This document shows positions 50,738-60,404 of a stretch of DNA of 64,000 bases, piece after piece (positions within the stretch are counted from its first letter, which is position 1; the number at the start of each line of letters is the position of its first letter). Source of the DNA: Roseicyclus amphidinii (lineage in GTDB: Bacteria; Pseudomonadota; Alphaproteobacteria; Rhodobacterales; Rhodobacteraceae); NCBI RefSeq assembly GCF_030163755.1, contig NZ_JASJOE010000003.1, positions 1 through 64,000 on the forward strand, given 5' to 3'. The position numbers and the translations under genes were made by a program. The notes below the pieces were generated by a model. The model made no database searches. It was given only the letters and a program-made list of their open reading frames with translations, and had not been told where the DNA came from.

Positions 50738-52170
50738 GTGCTGAACCGCTCGACGTCGCCATCATCGGGGCCGGGACAGCCGGGCTTTCGGCAAGAGTCG
50801 AGGTCGCGCAAGTGACCGACAGCTACAGGGTCTTCGACCCGGGCCCTTATGGCACGTTCTGTGCCCGCGCCGCCTGCATGCCGTCCAAGGCGCTATTGCA
50901 CTCGGCCCATGCGTTTCACCGCCGCCACACCTTCGAAACGCTTGGCATCCTCGGTGGCGAGGCGCTCGAGGTGGACGCCGCCCGCGTCATGGAAGAGACC
51001 CGCAAGCTGCGCGACAGCCTCGTCGAGGGCGTCAAGGAGAGCATGAAGCCATGGCGCGACACCCATCTCGTGCCCCATGCCGCGATCCTTGAACCGGACG
51101 GCATCCTGCGGGCCGGGGAAACCCGGTTCCGCGCGCTCGCGACGGTGATCGCGACCGGCTCGCGGGCGGTGGTTCCGGACGGCTGGCGGCACCGGCTGGG
51201 CGACCTTCTCCTGACCTCCGACGATATCTTCGAGTTGCGTGACCTGCCGCGCAGGATGGCAGTGATCGGCCTCGGGCCGGTCGGTCTCGAGCTGGGGCAG
51301 GCACTGGCCCGTCTCGGCGTCGAGGTCACCGGCTTCGACCCCGAGGCCACCATCGGTGGCCTCACCGATCCCGATCTGCTGGAGCGGCTCAGCCGGTCGC
51401 TCTCGGACGAGGTGACCATCGTCAACGCCGCGGCGGACCCCGTCGCAACAGAGGACGACGCGATCCGCATTAAATGGGACGGCGGCGAGACGGAGGTCGA
51501 CAGGATCCTCGTCGCGATGGGGCGCAGGCCGAACATCGGCGCGCTCGGTCTCGAGACATGGAACGTCGTGTTGGACCAAGACGGTCGGCCCGACCTGCCG
51601 GATGGACGGCTAAACCTGCCCGGAACGCGCATCTACTTCGCCGGGGACGCCGGCACCGGCCCCGCGCTGCTGCACGAAGCCTCCGACGAGGGGCGCCTTG
51701 CGGGCTATTTCGCCGCCCGCGGCGGGGATGCCAGATTCGACCGACGGACACCGCTGCGCATGGTGTTCTGCGAGCCGCAGATCGCGCTGGCGGGCGCGAC
51801 ATGGGAGACGCTGAAGGACCGCGCCGACGAAATTGCCATCGGCGAGGCCAGTTTCGACGAGGCCGGCCGCACGCGCCTGCAGCGGGCGCCGGGCGGCGGG
51901 CTGCGCATCTATGCCGAGAAGGCCACCGCGCGCATCCTGGGCGCGGCCATCGTCGCGCCCGAGGCCGAGCACCTTGCCCACCTGCTGGCCCTTGCCATCG
52001 AGCGGCAGGACGATCTGAGCGCCCTCCTGCGGATGCCGGTCTACCACCCCACCCACGAAGAGGTGCTGCGCCGCGGCCTGCGGCGCGCGCTGAAGGCCAC
52101 CGCGGTCGAAGCGACCGAGCTTGACGCGATCCGATGCGAGGACGCGCCGGTCGATTGCGGCGCGGACTGA
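50734..52170 (+). CDS. Pyridine nucleotide-disulfide oxidoreductase, class I (dihydrolipoyl/mercuric reductase-like)
   Basis: This is a 478-residue FAD enzyme. Seen are the FAD motif AIIGAGTAGLSARVEVAQ (about 9-26), the redox disulfide as GTFCARAACMPSKALL (two Cys four residues apart, about 44-49), the NAD-binding VIGLGPVGLELGQALARLG (about 177-195), IYFAGDAGTGPALLHEA (about 303-319), and a C-terminal dimerisation part with the His-Glu pair in YHPTHEEVLRRGL. The CARAAC sequence departs from the usual CxNxGC loop, so it is not an ordinary lipoamide dehydrogenase. It has no N-terminal mercury-binding domain. It is co-translated with the HPF-like gene. Confidence 0.88.
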   Translation: MSAEPLDVAIIGAGTAGLSARVEVAQVTDSYRVFDPGPYGTFCARAACMPSKALLHSAHAFHRRHTFETLGILGGEALEVDAARVMEETRKLRDSLVEGVKESMKPWRDTHLVPHAAILEPDGILRAGETRFRALATVIATGSRAVVPDGWRHRLGDLLLTSDDIFELRDLPRRMAVIGLGPVGLELGQALARLGVEVTGFDPEATIGGLTDPDLLERLSRSLSDEVTIVNAAADPVATEDDAIRIKWDGGETEVDRILVAMGRRPNIGALGLETWNVVLDQDGRPDLPDGRLNLPGTRIYFAGDAGTGPALLHEASDEGRLAGYFAARGGDARFDRRTPLRMVFCEPQIALAGATWETLKDRADEIAIGEASFDEAGRTRLQRAPGGGLRIYAEKATARILGAAIVAPEAEHLAHLLALAIERQDDLSALLRMPVYHPTHEEVLRRGLRRALKATAVEATELDAIRCEDAPVDCGAD

Positions 52171-52233
52171 ACCCAAGCGGCGCGGCCGGCCCCGCAGCCG
52201 CGCCACGCCCCGCACCATTGGAAAGGACATGAC

Positions 52234-52410
52234 ATGTCACCCCCCGACGTAAATCTCGAGAAGCAGAAACGCAGGCATTGGCCGGTGTTCGTGGGCGTCG
52301 CCGCCGCGATTGCGGTGGCGATTGTCACCTGGCTGGCCCTCGAAGGCCAGTTGGACGAGGCCGAGGAAGACACGTCGCCGACCGTGATGGAAGACGAGGT
52401 CGCCGAATGA
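52234..52410 (+). CDS. 58-residue single-helix membrane protein
   Basis: This short gene has GAAAGGA seven bases before its ATG. The product starts MSPPDVNLEKQKRRHWPVFV, with one hydrophobic helix (about 17-36) and an acidic tail LEGQLDEAEEDTSPTVMEDE. It has a basic cytoplasmic N-terminus and an acidic exterior, typical of small single-pass proteins. It lies 63 bases after the flavoprotein gene and 35 bases before the CDF transporter gene. I recognise no family. Confidence 0.7.
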   Translation: MSPPDVNLEKQKRRHWPVFVGVAAAIAVAIVTWLALEGQLDEAEEDTSPTVMEDEVAE

Positions 52411-52445
52411 CCGCGCGCAGCGCTCAGGGCATCGCGGGGCCGTAG

Positions 52446-53372
52446 ATGCCGCATTCGAACGGCCACGCGCCGGTCGAGGCACAAGCCGGTGACCGCCGCG
52501 TTTCCATCGCGATCTGGGCCAACGCAGTCCTGACGGCTGCGCAGGTCGTGGGCGGCATCCTGTCGGGCAGCCTCGCGCTGATTGCGGACGCGCTGCACAA
52601 TTTCTCGGACATGGCCTCGCTGGTGATCGCGTTCGCCGCCCGCAAGATCGCGCGGCGTCCGGCTGACGCGCGGATGACCTTCGGCTATGGCCGGGCCGAG
52701 GTCGTGGCGGCCCTCATCAACTACGCGACGCTGATCCTCGTGGGCCTCTACCTGATCTACGAGGGGGTCATACGCCTGATCGACCCGCCCGAAGTGCAGG
52801 GCTGGACGGTCGTGATCCTCGGCGGCGTGGCGCTGGCGGTCGATGCGCTGACCGCGGCGCTTACGTGGTCGATGCAGAAGCACAGCGTCAACATCCGCGC
52901 GCTTTTCCTGCACAACCTGTCGGACGCGCTCGCATCGGTCGCGGTCATCGTCGGAGGTTTGCTGATCCTGCTCCATGAGCTGGCTTGGGTCGATCCCGCG
53001 ATCACCATCGGCATCGCCCTCTACATCCTCTTTCTCGCCCTGACCGAGATCGACAGCCCGATCCGCACACTGATGCTGGGCAGCCCGCCCGACATCGACC
53101 CCGCGGCCGTCATCGACGAGGTTCGGGCTGTGGACGGCGTCGCCGATCTCCACCACGTCCACCTGTGGCAGATGCAGGAACACGCGGCGGCGCTGGACTG
53201 TCACGTCGTGGTAAAGGCCGCGTGCTGGCCGCGCGTCGAGACGATCAGGCAGGAGATCAAGGCGAAGCTGGAAACAGGCTTCGGCATCGCCCATTCCAGC
53301 CTCGAATTCGAACACGAGGACCGCGCGCACAAGGACGCCGCGCTCTTCGGCGACGGCGACGGGCGACATTAG
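52446..53372 (+). CDS. Cation diffusion facilitator (Zn2+/Co2+/Cd2+-type) transporter
   Basis: This 308-residue CDF has six hydrophobic helices. The metal-site motifs are ADALHNFSDMASLVIAF (helix 2, His-x3-Asp, about 48-64) and FLHNLSDALASVAVIVG (helix 5, His-x3-Asp, about 156-172), giving a zinc-preferring HD-HD pattern. A C-terminal cytoplasmic domain (DGVADLHHVHLWQMQEH, about 232-248) is typical of CzcD/ZitB-type exporters. The codons before the ATG show no strong ribosome-binding site. Confidence 0.92.
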   Translation: MPHSNGHAPVEAQAGDRRVSIAIWANAVLTAAQVVGGILSGSLALIADALHNFSDMASLVIAFAARKIARRPADARMTFGYGRAEVVAALINYATLILVGLYLIYEGVIRLIDPPEVQGWTVVILGGVALAVDALTAALTWSMQKHSVNIRALFLHNLSDALASVAVIVGGLLILLHELAWVDPAITIGIALYILFLALTEIDSPIRTLMLGSPPDIDPAAVIDEVRAVDGVADLHHVHLWQMQEHAAALDCHVVVKAACWPRVETIRQEIKAKLETGFGIAHSSLEFEHEDRAHKDAALFGDGDGRH

Positions 53373-53452
53373 CCGCCGTTAATGACGCGCCCGTTCGACC
53401 GCCCGACACTGATCGGCAAGACGTGACGTCTTGGATGACAGGAGGAGCGGAG

Positions 53453-54621
53453 TTGCGCATCGCATTGATAGCCCCCTTGATGGAAGCGGTGCCGCCCCGT
53501 GCCTACGGCGGGACCGAGCGGGTGGTCGCCAGATTTGCCGAGGCGTTGAGCGCCCGCGGCCACCGGGTCACGGTCTTCGCCAATGCCGAAAGCCGGGTGA
53601 CCGCGGAGCTTGTGGTCTGCCGGGACCGGTCGCTTCTGACCGATGACCGCCTGACAGAGGGCATGGCAGATCAGATCCTGATGCTCGACCGCGTCCGCCG
53701 TATGGCCGACCGCTTCAACATCCTGCATTTCCATACCGAGTTCCTGCACTTCCCGATGTTCGAGGGGATCGCGGGCAAGACCGTCACCACCTGCCATTCC
53801 CGGCTCGATTACGTGGGCCATGCCCGCTTCTTTCACCGCTACCGGGACTTCCCGCTAATCTCGATCTCGGATGCACAACGCCGGTCGCTTCCCCACGCCA
53901 ACTGGGCGGCGACGATCCATCACGGATACCCGCTGGACCTGTTCCGGCACCTTCCGGGCGAGCCCGGAAACGGGTCGGGCGGCTATCTCGCCTTTCTCGG
54001 ACGGATCGCGCCGGACAAGGGGATCGACACCGCGATCGAGATCGCGCGCCGCGCGCGGGTGCCGCTGAAATTCGCAGCCCGGATCAACGCGTTCGACCGG
54101 CCATATTGCGAACAGGAGATCAGGCCCCATGTCGATGGACGCCAGGTCGAATACGTGGGCGAGATTTCGGACGCGAAGAAATCGGAATTCCTCGGACGCG
54201 CTCGCGCGCTGCTCTTCCCGATCCGGTGGCCGGAACCTTTCGGACCGGTCATGATCGAGGCGATGGCCTGCGGAACCCCCGTCATCGGCTATCCCTGCGG
54301 GGCGGTGCCCGAGGTCATCGCAGATGGCGTCACCGGGCGTATCGTCGGCAGCATCGACGACGCGGTCTCGGCATTGGCTGCGGTCGGACAGCTGGACCGG
54401 GCCACCATAAGGTGCCGTTTCGAACATGGATTTCGAGCGACCGGATGGCCGAGGCGCATCTCGACCTCTACAGACGGCTTCTCACCGGCCGCGAAACTGC
54501 GCGCCCGCAACGCATCCCTCGCCGCAAGTCTACGGGCGCGCCGGGTCGCTCGATGCAGGCTGCCGGCCTCGGGCTGGCCTTGCGTCCCGATCCGGCCGAT
54601 CCCGCGGCCCGGACGGACTGA
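53453..54621 (+). pseudogene. Glycosyltransferase family 4-like protein with a one-base frameshift near its end
   Basis: The GT-B enzyme opens RIALIAPLMEAVPPRAYGGT then ERVVARFAEALSARGH, and later shows YLAFLGRIAPDKGIDTAIEI, the RWPEPFGPVMIEAMACGTPVIGY donor loop, and GAVPEVIADGVTG. TTG 53453 is the best start, six bases after an AGGAGGAG ribosome-binding site. At the T3 run (54431-54433) the frame shifts after RCRFEHGF; one more T would continue SSDRMAEAHLDLYRRLLTG to a stop at 54621 (389 residues corrected). The shift removes only the last ~65 residues, so a shortened product could still fold. It pairs with the debranching-type enzyme downstream. Confidence 0.8.
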
Positions 54622-54653
54622 GGCCGTGCAGGCAGAGACACGGAGGGGGTGCC

Positions 54654-56619
54654 ATGACGATCGAGGACGTCCAACCCCAACCGCTTCGGGCCCGACACCC
54701 GACACGATTTCCATGTTCTGAAGGATGGCGATCTCTTCGCCGTCTTTCCCGCCAGCGGCGAGATCAATGCCCGCGACGCCACCATGGGCGAGGCACATTC
54801 CAAGGACGGATTGTTCTATCGCGATACCCGCTACCTTTCCCGCCTGTCGCTCTCGATCAACGGCACCGGCCTGATCGAACTGGGCCATGACACGCGCGAC
54901 GACGACGCGGGCTTTCGCAGCGATCTGGCCAACTTGCGGCTCGTCGACAGCCTCGGCACCGATTTCCTCGATTTCGAGCTGCATGTCCGGCGCGAGCGCG
55001 TGCTGTTCGACGGGCTGTTCGACGGGCTGTTCGACCGGGTCGAGATCACCAACTTCGGCACGCGCATGGCCGAGCTCGATCTCGTGATCGAGTGCAGGGC
55101 GGATTTCCGCGACATCTTCGAGGTGCGCGGCGCGGACCCGTGGGACCGGGGCAGCACCCTGCCCCCGGAATTCGACGGGGGCACACTCCGCTTCGGCTAC
55201 GAGACTGCCGACGGTCGGCGGCTGACCACGCGGGTGACGCTCGACCCGGCCCCGCGTTTCGACCGCGGACGCGCGCATATCGGCTTGTCGCTGCCCCCCA
55301 AGGCGCGGCAGGAGATCCTCTGCACAGTGCAGATCGATGAGCGACCGGTCGCGCGCGCCGATCCCGACGAAGGCGTTCATGCCGATCACGGCGCGCCCGC
55401 CCCGAGGCAAGCGACCCCGACTTTCGACGAAGCAATACGGACCGTCGCCGCCCGGATGCAGAGCCGGATCGACCGCACCGCGCGGATCAGGACCTCGCGG
55501 CCGTCCTTCGACGCCTGGCTGACGCGGTCCTCGGCCGATCTGGCGATCCTGACCGCCGACCTGCCGACCGGCCCCTACATCCATGCCGGGGTTCCCTGGT
55601 TCTCCGTGCCCTTCGGGCGCGACGGGCTGATCACCGCGCTGCAGACGCTGTGGCTTGATGCCGAGCTGGCGGGCGGCGTGCTCGACTTTCTGGCCGCAAC
55701 GCAGGCGCGCACGTTCGATGCCTTCTGCGACGCGGAACCCGGCAAGATCCTGCACGAGCATCGCAACGGCGAGCTGGCCCGCACCGGGGCGGTGCCGTTC
55801 CACCACTATTACGGCGGCATCGACCAGACGCTTCTGTTCGTCGTGCTGGCCCATGCCCACTGGACACGCACCGGCGACAGGGACCGCCTGCAGCGACTTC
55901 TGCCCGCGATCCGCGCCACGCTGGTCTGGGCCGCCGAGTATGGCGACAGGGACGGCGACGGCTTGATCGAATACGCCCGTTCCGCCGAAACCGGTCTGCG
56001 CAACCAGGGATGGAAGGTTTCCGACGATGCCGTCTTCCATGCCGATGGTGCGCTCTGCGCGAGCCCTGTCGCCCTCGTCGAGGTTCAAGGCCATTACGCC
56101 GCCGCCTTGCGGCGGCTGGCCGATGCGCTGGTCGACAGGGTCGACGCCGCTTTCTGGGACGACGACCCGGGCCCCTATTGCATCGCGCTCGATGCGGAAC
56201 ATGTGCCGGTCCGGGTCTCGACCTCGAACGCGGGCCACCTGCCCTGTTTCGGGGCCGCCCTGCCGCAGCGGCTGGATCGCCTGCCCGAGCTGTGGTGCGG
56301 CCTGCCGCGCAGGGAGACCGCGCAGCCCGTGGCCTTCCCCTCGGCCTGGGCGCCGCAGGCCTGGGCGGCGGGCGCGCCCTTTCTGTGCCTGCAGGCCTGT
56401 CTCGGGATAGAGATCGACGGGCCAGCCCGGCAGATCCGTATCACCGACCCGGTTTTGCCCGCGGATATCGACTGGCTCGATGTGACCGACCTGCGCGTCG
56501 GGGATTGCTGCGCGCGGCTGAGGTTCCGGCGCAAGGAAGGCCGAAGGGCCGAGCTGGAGATCCTCGCAGCCGATCCCGCGCTCGACATCCGGCTGGAGAC
56601 GGCGCGCGGCAGCCCCTGA
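54654..56619 (+). pseudogene. Amylo-alpha-1,6-glucosidase (glycogen-debranching-type), one-base frameshift near its start
   Basis: The ATG at 54654 (GGAGGGGG ribosome-binding site) gives MTIEDVQP, then a C4 run (54674-54677) shifts the frame. With one C fewer the reading is NRFGPDTRHDFHVLKDGDLF, then AVFPASGEINARDA and on. Without correction the longest reading starts at ATG 54784 (MGEAHSKDGLFYRDTRYLSR; 611 residues). The N-terminal domain has GLFYRDTRYLSRLSLSI. The (alpha/alpha)6 C-terminal domain has GVPWFSVPFGRDGLITALQT (about 225-244 of the short form), GKILHEHRNGE, GSID-type YGGIDQTLLFV, DGLIEYAR, and NQGWKVSDDAVFHADG. The family trims alpha-1,6 branches. Confidence 0.85.
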
Positions 56620-56635
56620 GCCACACCGCCACCGG

Positions 56636-58357
56636 TCAGCGTCGCGCGAGCAGGGCGGACAGGGCGCTCCAGCCCCGCGTGTTGAGGATATCGTCCGCCG
56701 ACAGCCAGCCGCGACGGGCCTGATCCATGCCGTAGCGGATGTTGCCCAGCCCTCCGGTTGAATGGGCGTCGGTAGAAAGCGCGATCTTCACGCCGTGGTC
56801 TGCCGCCATCCGGCAATGCACGTCACTCAGGTCAAGCCGGATCGGGTTGGCGTTCAATTCCAGCGCGCAGCCCTGGTCGGCGGCGGACTTCACGATCCGC
56901 TCCATGTCCAACGCTATCCCCTTTCGCTGGCCGATCTGTCGCCCCGTCGTGTGGCCGATGACATGGACGTGGGCGTTCTCCATCGCGCGCAGGATGCGCT
57001 CGGTCTGGTCCTCTTCGTCGAGGTCGAAATGGGAATGGACCGACGCGACCACGAGATCGAGCCTGTCGAGCAGATCGTCCGAAAAATCCAGCGTGCCGTC
57101 CTCGAGGATGTCCACCTCGCAGCCCGCCAGCAGACGGAAGCCGTCAAACCTCTCGTTCAACGCGGCGATGCTTTCGATCTGCGCGTCCAGATCCCCCTCG
57201 CTCAACCCGCCGGCCTGGGTCTGGCGTTTCGAATGGTCGGTGATGGCGAGGTAATCGTAACCCCGCTCCTGCGCCGCTTCGGCCATCTCGCGGAGCGTGT
57301 TCTTCCCGTCCGAGGCATCGCTGTGGCAATGCAGGTCGCCCTTCAGGTCGTCCAGCTTGACCAGCGCGGGCAATTCGCCCTTCTCCGCCGCCGTGATCTC
57401 GCCGCGGTCCTCGCGCAGGACGGGCGCGATCCACGGCAGGCCGATCCGGTCGTAGACCTCTTCCTCGGTGTCGCCCGCGACGCGGGTTTCGCCGTCGAAC
57501 AGCCCGTATTCGTTGAGTTTCAGGTCACGGTCCTGCGCCCGTCTGCGGCCTGCGATGTTATGCGCCCTGGAGCCGGTGAAATAGTGCATCGCCGCGCCCC
57601 AGCTGGCCTTCGGGATCACGCGCAGATCCACGTTCAGGCCCGAACGCAACCTTACCGTCGAGCGGGTCTTGCCCTGCGAAATCACCTCCTCCACCTCGTC
57701 ATGGTCGACGAACCGGTCGATGATCGCGCCACCGTCCTCGCCAGCGGCGAGAATGTCGAGATCGCCCACCGTCTCCTTGCGGCGGCGGTAGCTGCCCGCG
57801 ATCTCGGCCTTGTCCACGCCGTCGATCCGCCTGATCCACTTCACGAGCGGCTCGGCGAAATCCTCGGCCACGTCCAGCCGGAAACGGCGCTCGCCGGTAT
57901 CCTTCTCTTCCAGCGCGTCGCGGATCCTGGCCTGCGTCTTGTCGCCGAACCCGTCCACATCGGCGACCCGCCCCGCCTCGGCGGCCTCCGCCAACTCGTC
58001 GAGCGAGGCGAGCCCGAGCGCCTCGAACAGCGCACGGGCGCGTTTCGGCCCGATGCCGGGGATGCGCGTGGCCTCGACGATGGCCTCGGGCACCTCTCCG
58101 GACAGGTCTTCGAGCAGCGGCAGCTCTCCGGTCCGGACGATCTCGGCGATCTTGCCGGCAAGGTCCTCGCCGATATCGGGCAGGTCGGACAGATCCTCCC
58201 CCTCCTCGACCCGGTCGGCGATCGCGCGGCTCTGGTCGCGGATCGTGGCGGCGGCGTTGCGATAGGCCCGCACCCGGAACCGGTTGGCGTCCTGCACCTC
58301 GAGCAGGTCTGCGACATGGTCGAAGATCGACGCGATCTCGCTGTTATGCACCGGCAT
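56636..58357 (-). CDS. polX: DNA polymerase/3'-5' exonuclease PolX
   Basis: This 573-residue family-X polymerase has an N-terminal helix-hairpin-helix part (VADLLEVQDANRFRVRAYRN, then LPDIGEDLAGKIAEIVRTG and IPGIGPKRARALFEALG), a nucleotidyltransferase palm with GSYRRRKETVGDLDIL (metal Asp pair, about 190-205), and a C-terminal PHP domain (KGDLHCHSDASDGKNTLREM about 338-357, YLAITDHSKRQ, ELNANPIRLDLSD, STDAHSTGGL) with the metal-binding histidines for 3'-5' exonuclease. Known members act in base-excision and gap repair. It lies 14 bases downstream of ligA on the same strand. Confidence 0.95.
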   Translation of the reverse strand: MPVHNSEIASIFDHVADLLEVQDANRFRVRAYRNAAATIRDQSRAIADRVEEGEDLSDLPDIGEDLAGKIAEIVRTGELPLLEDLSGEVPEAIVEATRIPGIGPKRARALFEALGLASLDELAEAAEAGRVADVDGFGDKTQARIRDALEEKDTGERRFRLDVAEDFAEPLVKWIRRIDGVDKAEIAGSYRRRKETVGDLDILAAGEDGGAIIDRFVDHDEVEEVISQGKTRSTVRLRSGLNVDLRVIPKASWGAAMHYFTGSRAHNIAGRRRAQDRDLKLNEYGLFDGETRVAGDTEEEVYDRIGLPWIAPVLREDRGEITAAEKGELPALVKLDDLKGDLHCHSDASDGKNTLREMAEAAQERGYDYLAITDHSKRQTQAGGLSEGDLDAQIESIAALNERFDGFRLLAGCEVDILEDGTLDFSDDLLDRLDLVVASVHSHFDLDEEDQTERILRAMENAHVHVIGHTTGRQIGQRKGIALDMERIVKSAADQGCALELNANPIRLDLSDVHCRMAADHGVKIALSTDAHSTGGLGNIRYGMDQARRGWLSADDILNTRGWSALSALLARR

Positions 58358-58371
58358 CCGCGCCCCCTTTC

Positions 58372-60363
58372 TCAGTCCAGCATCTGGCGAAAGCCCGCCT
58401 CGTCCAGCATCTCGACGCCCGCCTCTTGGGCCTCATCGCGTTTCGAGCCGGGATCGGAACCGACGACCACGAAATCGGTCTGCCCGCTCACGCGCGATGT
58501 CACGCGCCCGCCCCGGCGTTCGATCTCCTCGGTGGCCTCCGCGCGGGTCCAGTTTTCCAGCGCCCCGGTCAGGACGAAACTCTTGCCCTCGAGGGCGTCA
58601 CTCTCGCGCTGCAGGGGTTGGGGGCTGACACCCGCCGCAAGGATGCGGTCGATCACCCCGGCGTTGCGCGCCTCGGCAAGGAAGGCCGCGACGCTTTCCG
58701 CTGTCTCGGGGCCGATCCCCTCGATCTCCGCGATGTCGGTCGTCGAGGCCGCCCGCAGCGCCTCAAGCGTGCCGAAGGCCCGCGCAAGACGCCGCGCAAC
58801 GTCATGGCCCGCGTGGCGGATGCCCAGCGCCACGAGGAACCGGTCAAGCGGCACCTGCTGCCGGTGGTGTATCGCGTCGACAAGCGCGGTGGCGGAGGTC
58901 TCCGCGACCCCGTCCAGCCTGACGATCTCGTCCACCGTAAGATCGTAAAGGTCCGCGACATCCTCGACCAATCCGCGCGCGACCAGTTGTGCGGCGGTCT
59001 TTTCACCAAGCCCGTCGATATCCATCGCCTGCCGTGACCCGTAATGCACCAGCCGGGCCGTCACCTGCGCCGGGCAGGCGATGCCGGCGGGGCAATAGGC
59101 CCGCGGCCCATGCCGCTCCACCTTGGCCCCGCAGGAGGGGCATCGCTCGGGCATCTCGAAGGGATCGGAGCGTTCGACGCCGGGCTTGGGCACGCGCTCC
59201 GCCACCTCGGGGATCACGTCGCCCGCCCGCTCGATCCGCACGGTGTCGCCCACGCGCAGGTCCTTGCGATGCACCTCCTCGATGGTGTGGAGCGTGGCGC
59301 GAGCCACCGTGACCCCGCCCACATCGACCGGGTCGAGCAGCGCCACCGGGGTCAGCGCCCCGGTGCGCCCGACGCCCACGACGATATCGGTGATGCGCGT
59401 CTCGCCGGTGCGGGGCGCGAATTTCCATGCGATAGCCCAGCGCGGGCTGCGGCTGCGCGTGCCCAGCGCCGCGCGGGTGTCGCGGCGGTCGAGCTTCAGG
59501 ACGATCCCGTCGATCTCGAACTCGAAATCGTCGCGCAAGCCGGCCTGCGCGTCATGAAACGCCGCCGCCTCCGCCGCGGTCTCGCAACGCTTGCGCGCGC
59601 CCATGACAGGCAGGCCGAGGGCCGCGAGCCGGTCCAGCAGGTCGCCTTGCGTCGGCGCCGCGTCGGTGTCGATGCCGGTTGCGTCGTAGAAGGTCACGGC
59701 AAGGCGGGTGTCTTCGGCCGCCGAGGGGTCGTGCCGCCGCAAAAGCCCCGCCGCCGCGTTGCGCGGATTGGCGAAAGGCTCCTCTCCACGCTGCACACGC
59801 GCCTTGTTGAGCCTCTGGAACGCAGGGTTCGGCAAGATCGCCTCGCCCCGGACGGCAAGATGCTCCGGCGGGTCCGCGGCCCTGTCGAGGCGCAGCGGCA
59901 GGGCGCGGATGGTGCGCATCGTGTGGCTGATCTCCTCGCCGGTCTGCCCGTCCCCGCGGGTCGAGGCCCGCAGGAACCGGCCACCTTGGTAGACCACTTC
60001 CACCGACAGCCCGTCGAATTTCGGCTCGGCCAGGACGACCGCCGCGCCGGTCTCGTCGCGGAGCCGGTCGAAGAACGCCGCGATCTCGTCCTCCTCGCGC
60101 ACCGCGCGCAGGCTGAGCATCGGCGAAACATGGTCGACCTTTTCAAGGTCCGAGACCGCCTTTGCCCCCACGCGCTGCGTGGGCGATGTCTCGGTCACGA
60201 GGTCGGGGTGGTCTTGCTCCAGCTCGTCCAGCTCGGACAGCATCCGGTCATACTCCGCGTCCGAGATCTCGGGCGCGTTCTCGACGTGGTAGAGCCGGTC
60301 ATGCCGGATGATGGCCGCGCGCAACTCCGCGATCCGCTCTTGCGCATCCGGCGTGTCGGACAT
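58372..60363 (-). CDS. ligA: NAD+-dependent DNA ligase LigA
   Basis: This 663-residue ligase has an N-terminal Ia domain (YHVENAPEISDAEYDRML), adenylation active-site Lys in AEPKFDGLSVEVVY (about 111-124), GDGQTGEEIS and RGEAILP motifs, an OB-fold, a four-cysteine zinc finger (CPSCGAKVERHGPRAYCPAGI), HhH repeats, and a C-terminal BRCT domain (FVLTGALENWTRAEATEEIE, about 595-615). The ATG at 60363 has a GGAGGG ribosome-binding site; the arginine-rich upstream reading is a shadow. Its coupling to polX suggests a dedicated repair pair. Whether this is the only ligA in the genome cannot be seen here. Confidence 0.95.
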   Translation of the reverse strand: MSDTPDAQERIAELRAAIIRHDRLYHVENAPEISDAEYDRMLSELDELEQDHPDLVTETSPTQRVGAKAVSDLEKVDHVSPMLSLRAVREEDEIAAFFDRLRDETGAAVVLAEPKFDGLSVEVVYQGGRFLRASTRGDGQTGEEISHTMRTIRALPLRLDRAADPPEHLAVRGEAILPNPAFQRLNKARVQRGEEPFANPRNAAAGLLRRHDPSAAEDTRLAVTFYDATGIDTDAAPTQGDLLDRLAALGLPVMGARKRCETAAEAAAFHDAQAGLRDDFEFEIDGIVLKLDRRDTRAALGTRSRSPRWAIAWKFAPRTGETRITDIVVGVGRTGALTPVALLDPVDVGGVTVARATLHTIEEVHRKDLRVGDTVRIERAGDVIPEVAERVPKPGVERSDPFEMPERCPSCGAKVERHGPRAYCPAGIACPAQVTARLVHYGSRQAMDIDGLGEKTAAQLVARGLVEDVADLYDLTVDEIVRLDGVAETSATALVDAIHHRQQVPLDRFLVALGIRHAGHDVARRLARAFGTLEALRAASTTDIAEIEGIGPETAESVAAFLAEARNAGVIDRILAAGVSPQPLQRESDALEGKSFVLTGALENWTRAEATEEIERRGGRVTSRVSGQTDFVVVGSDPGSKRDEAQEAGVEMLDEAGFRQMLD

Positions 60364-60404
60364 GTCACCGCTCCCTCCGGGTTTTGCTGCGAGCATCCGC
60401 GCGA

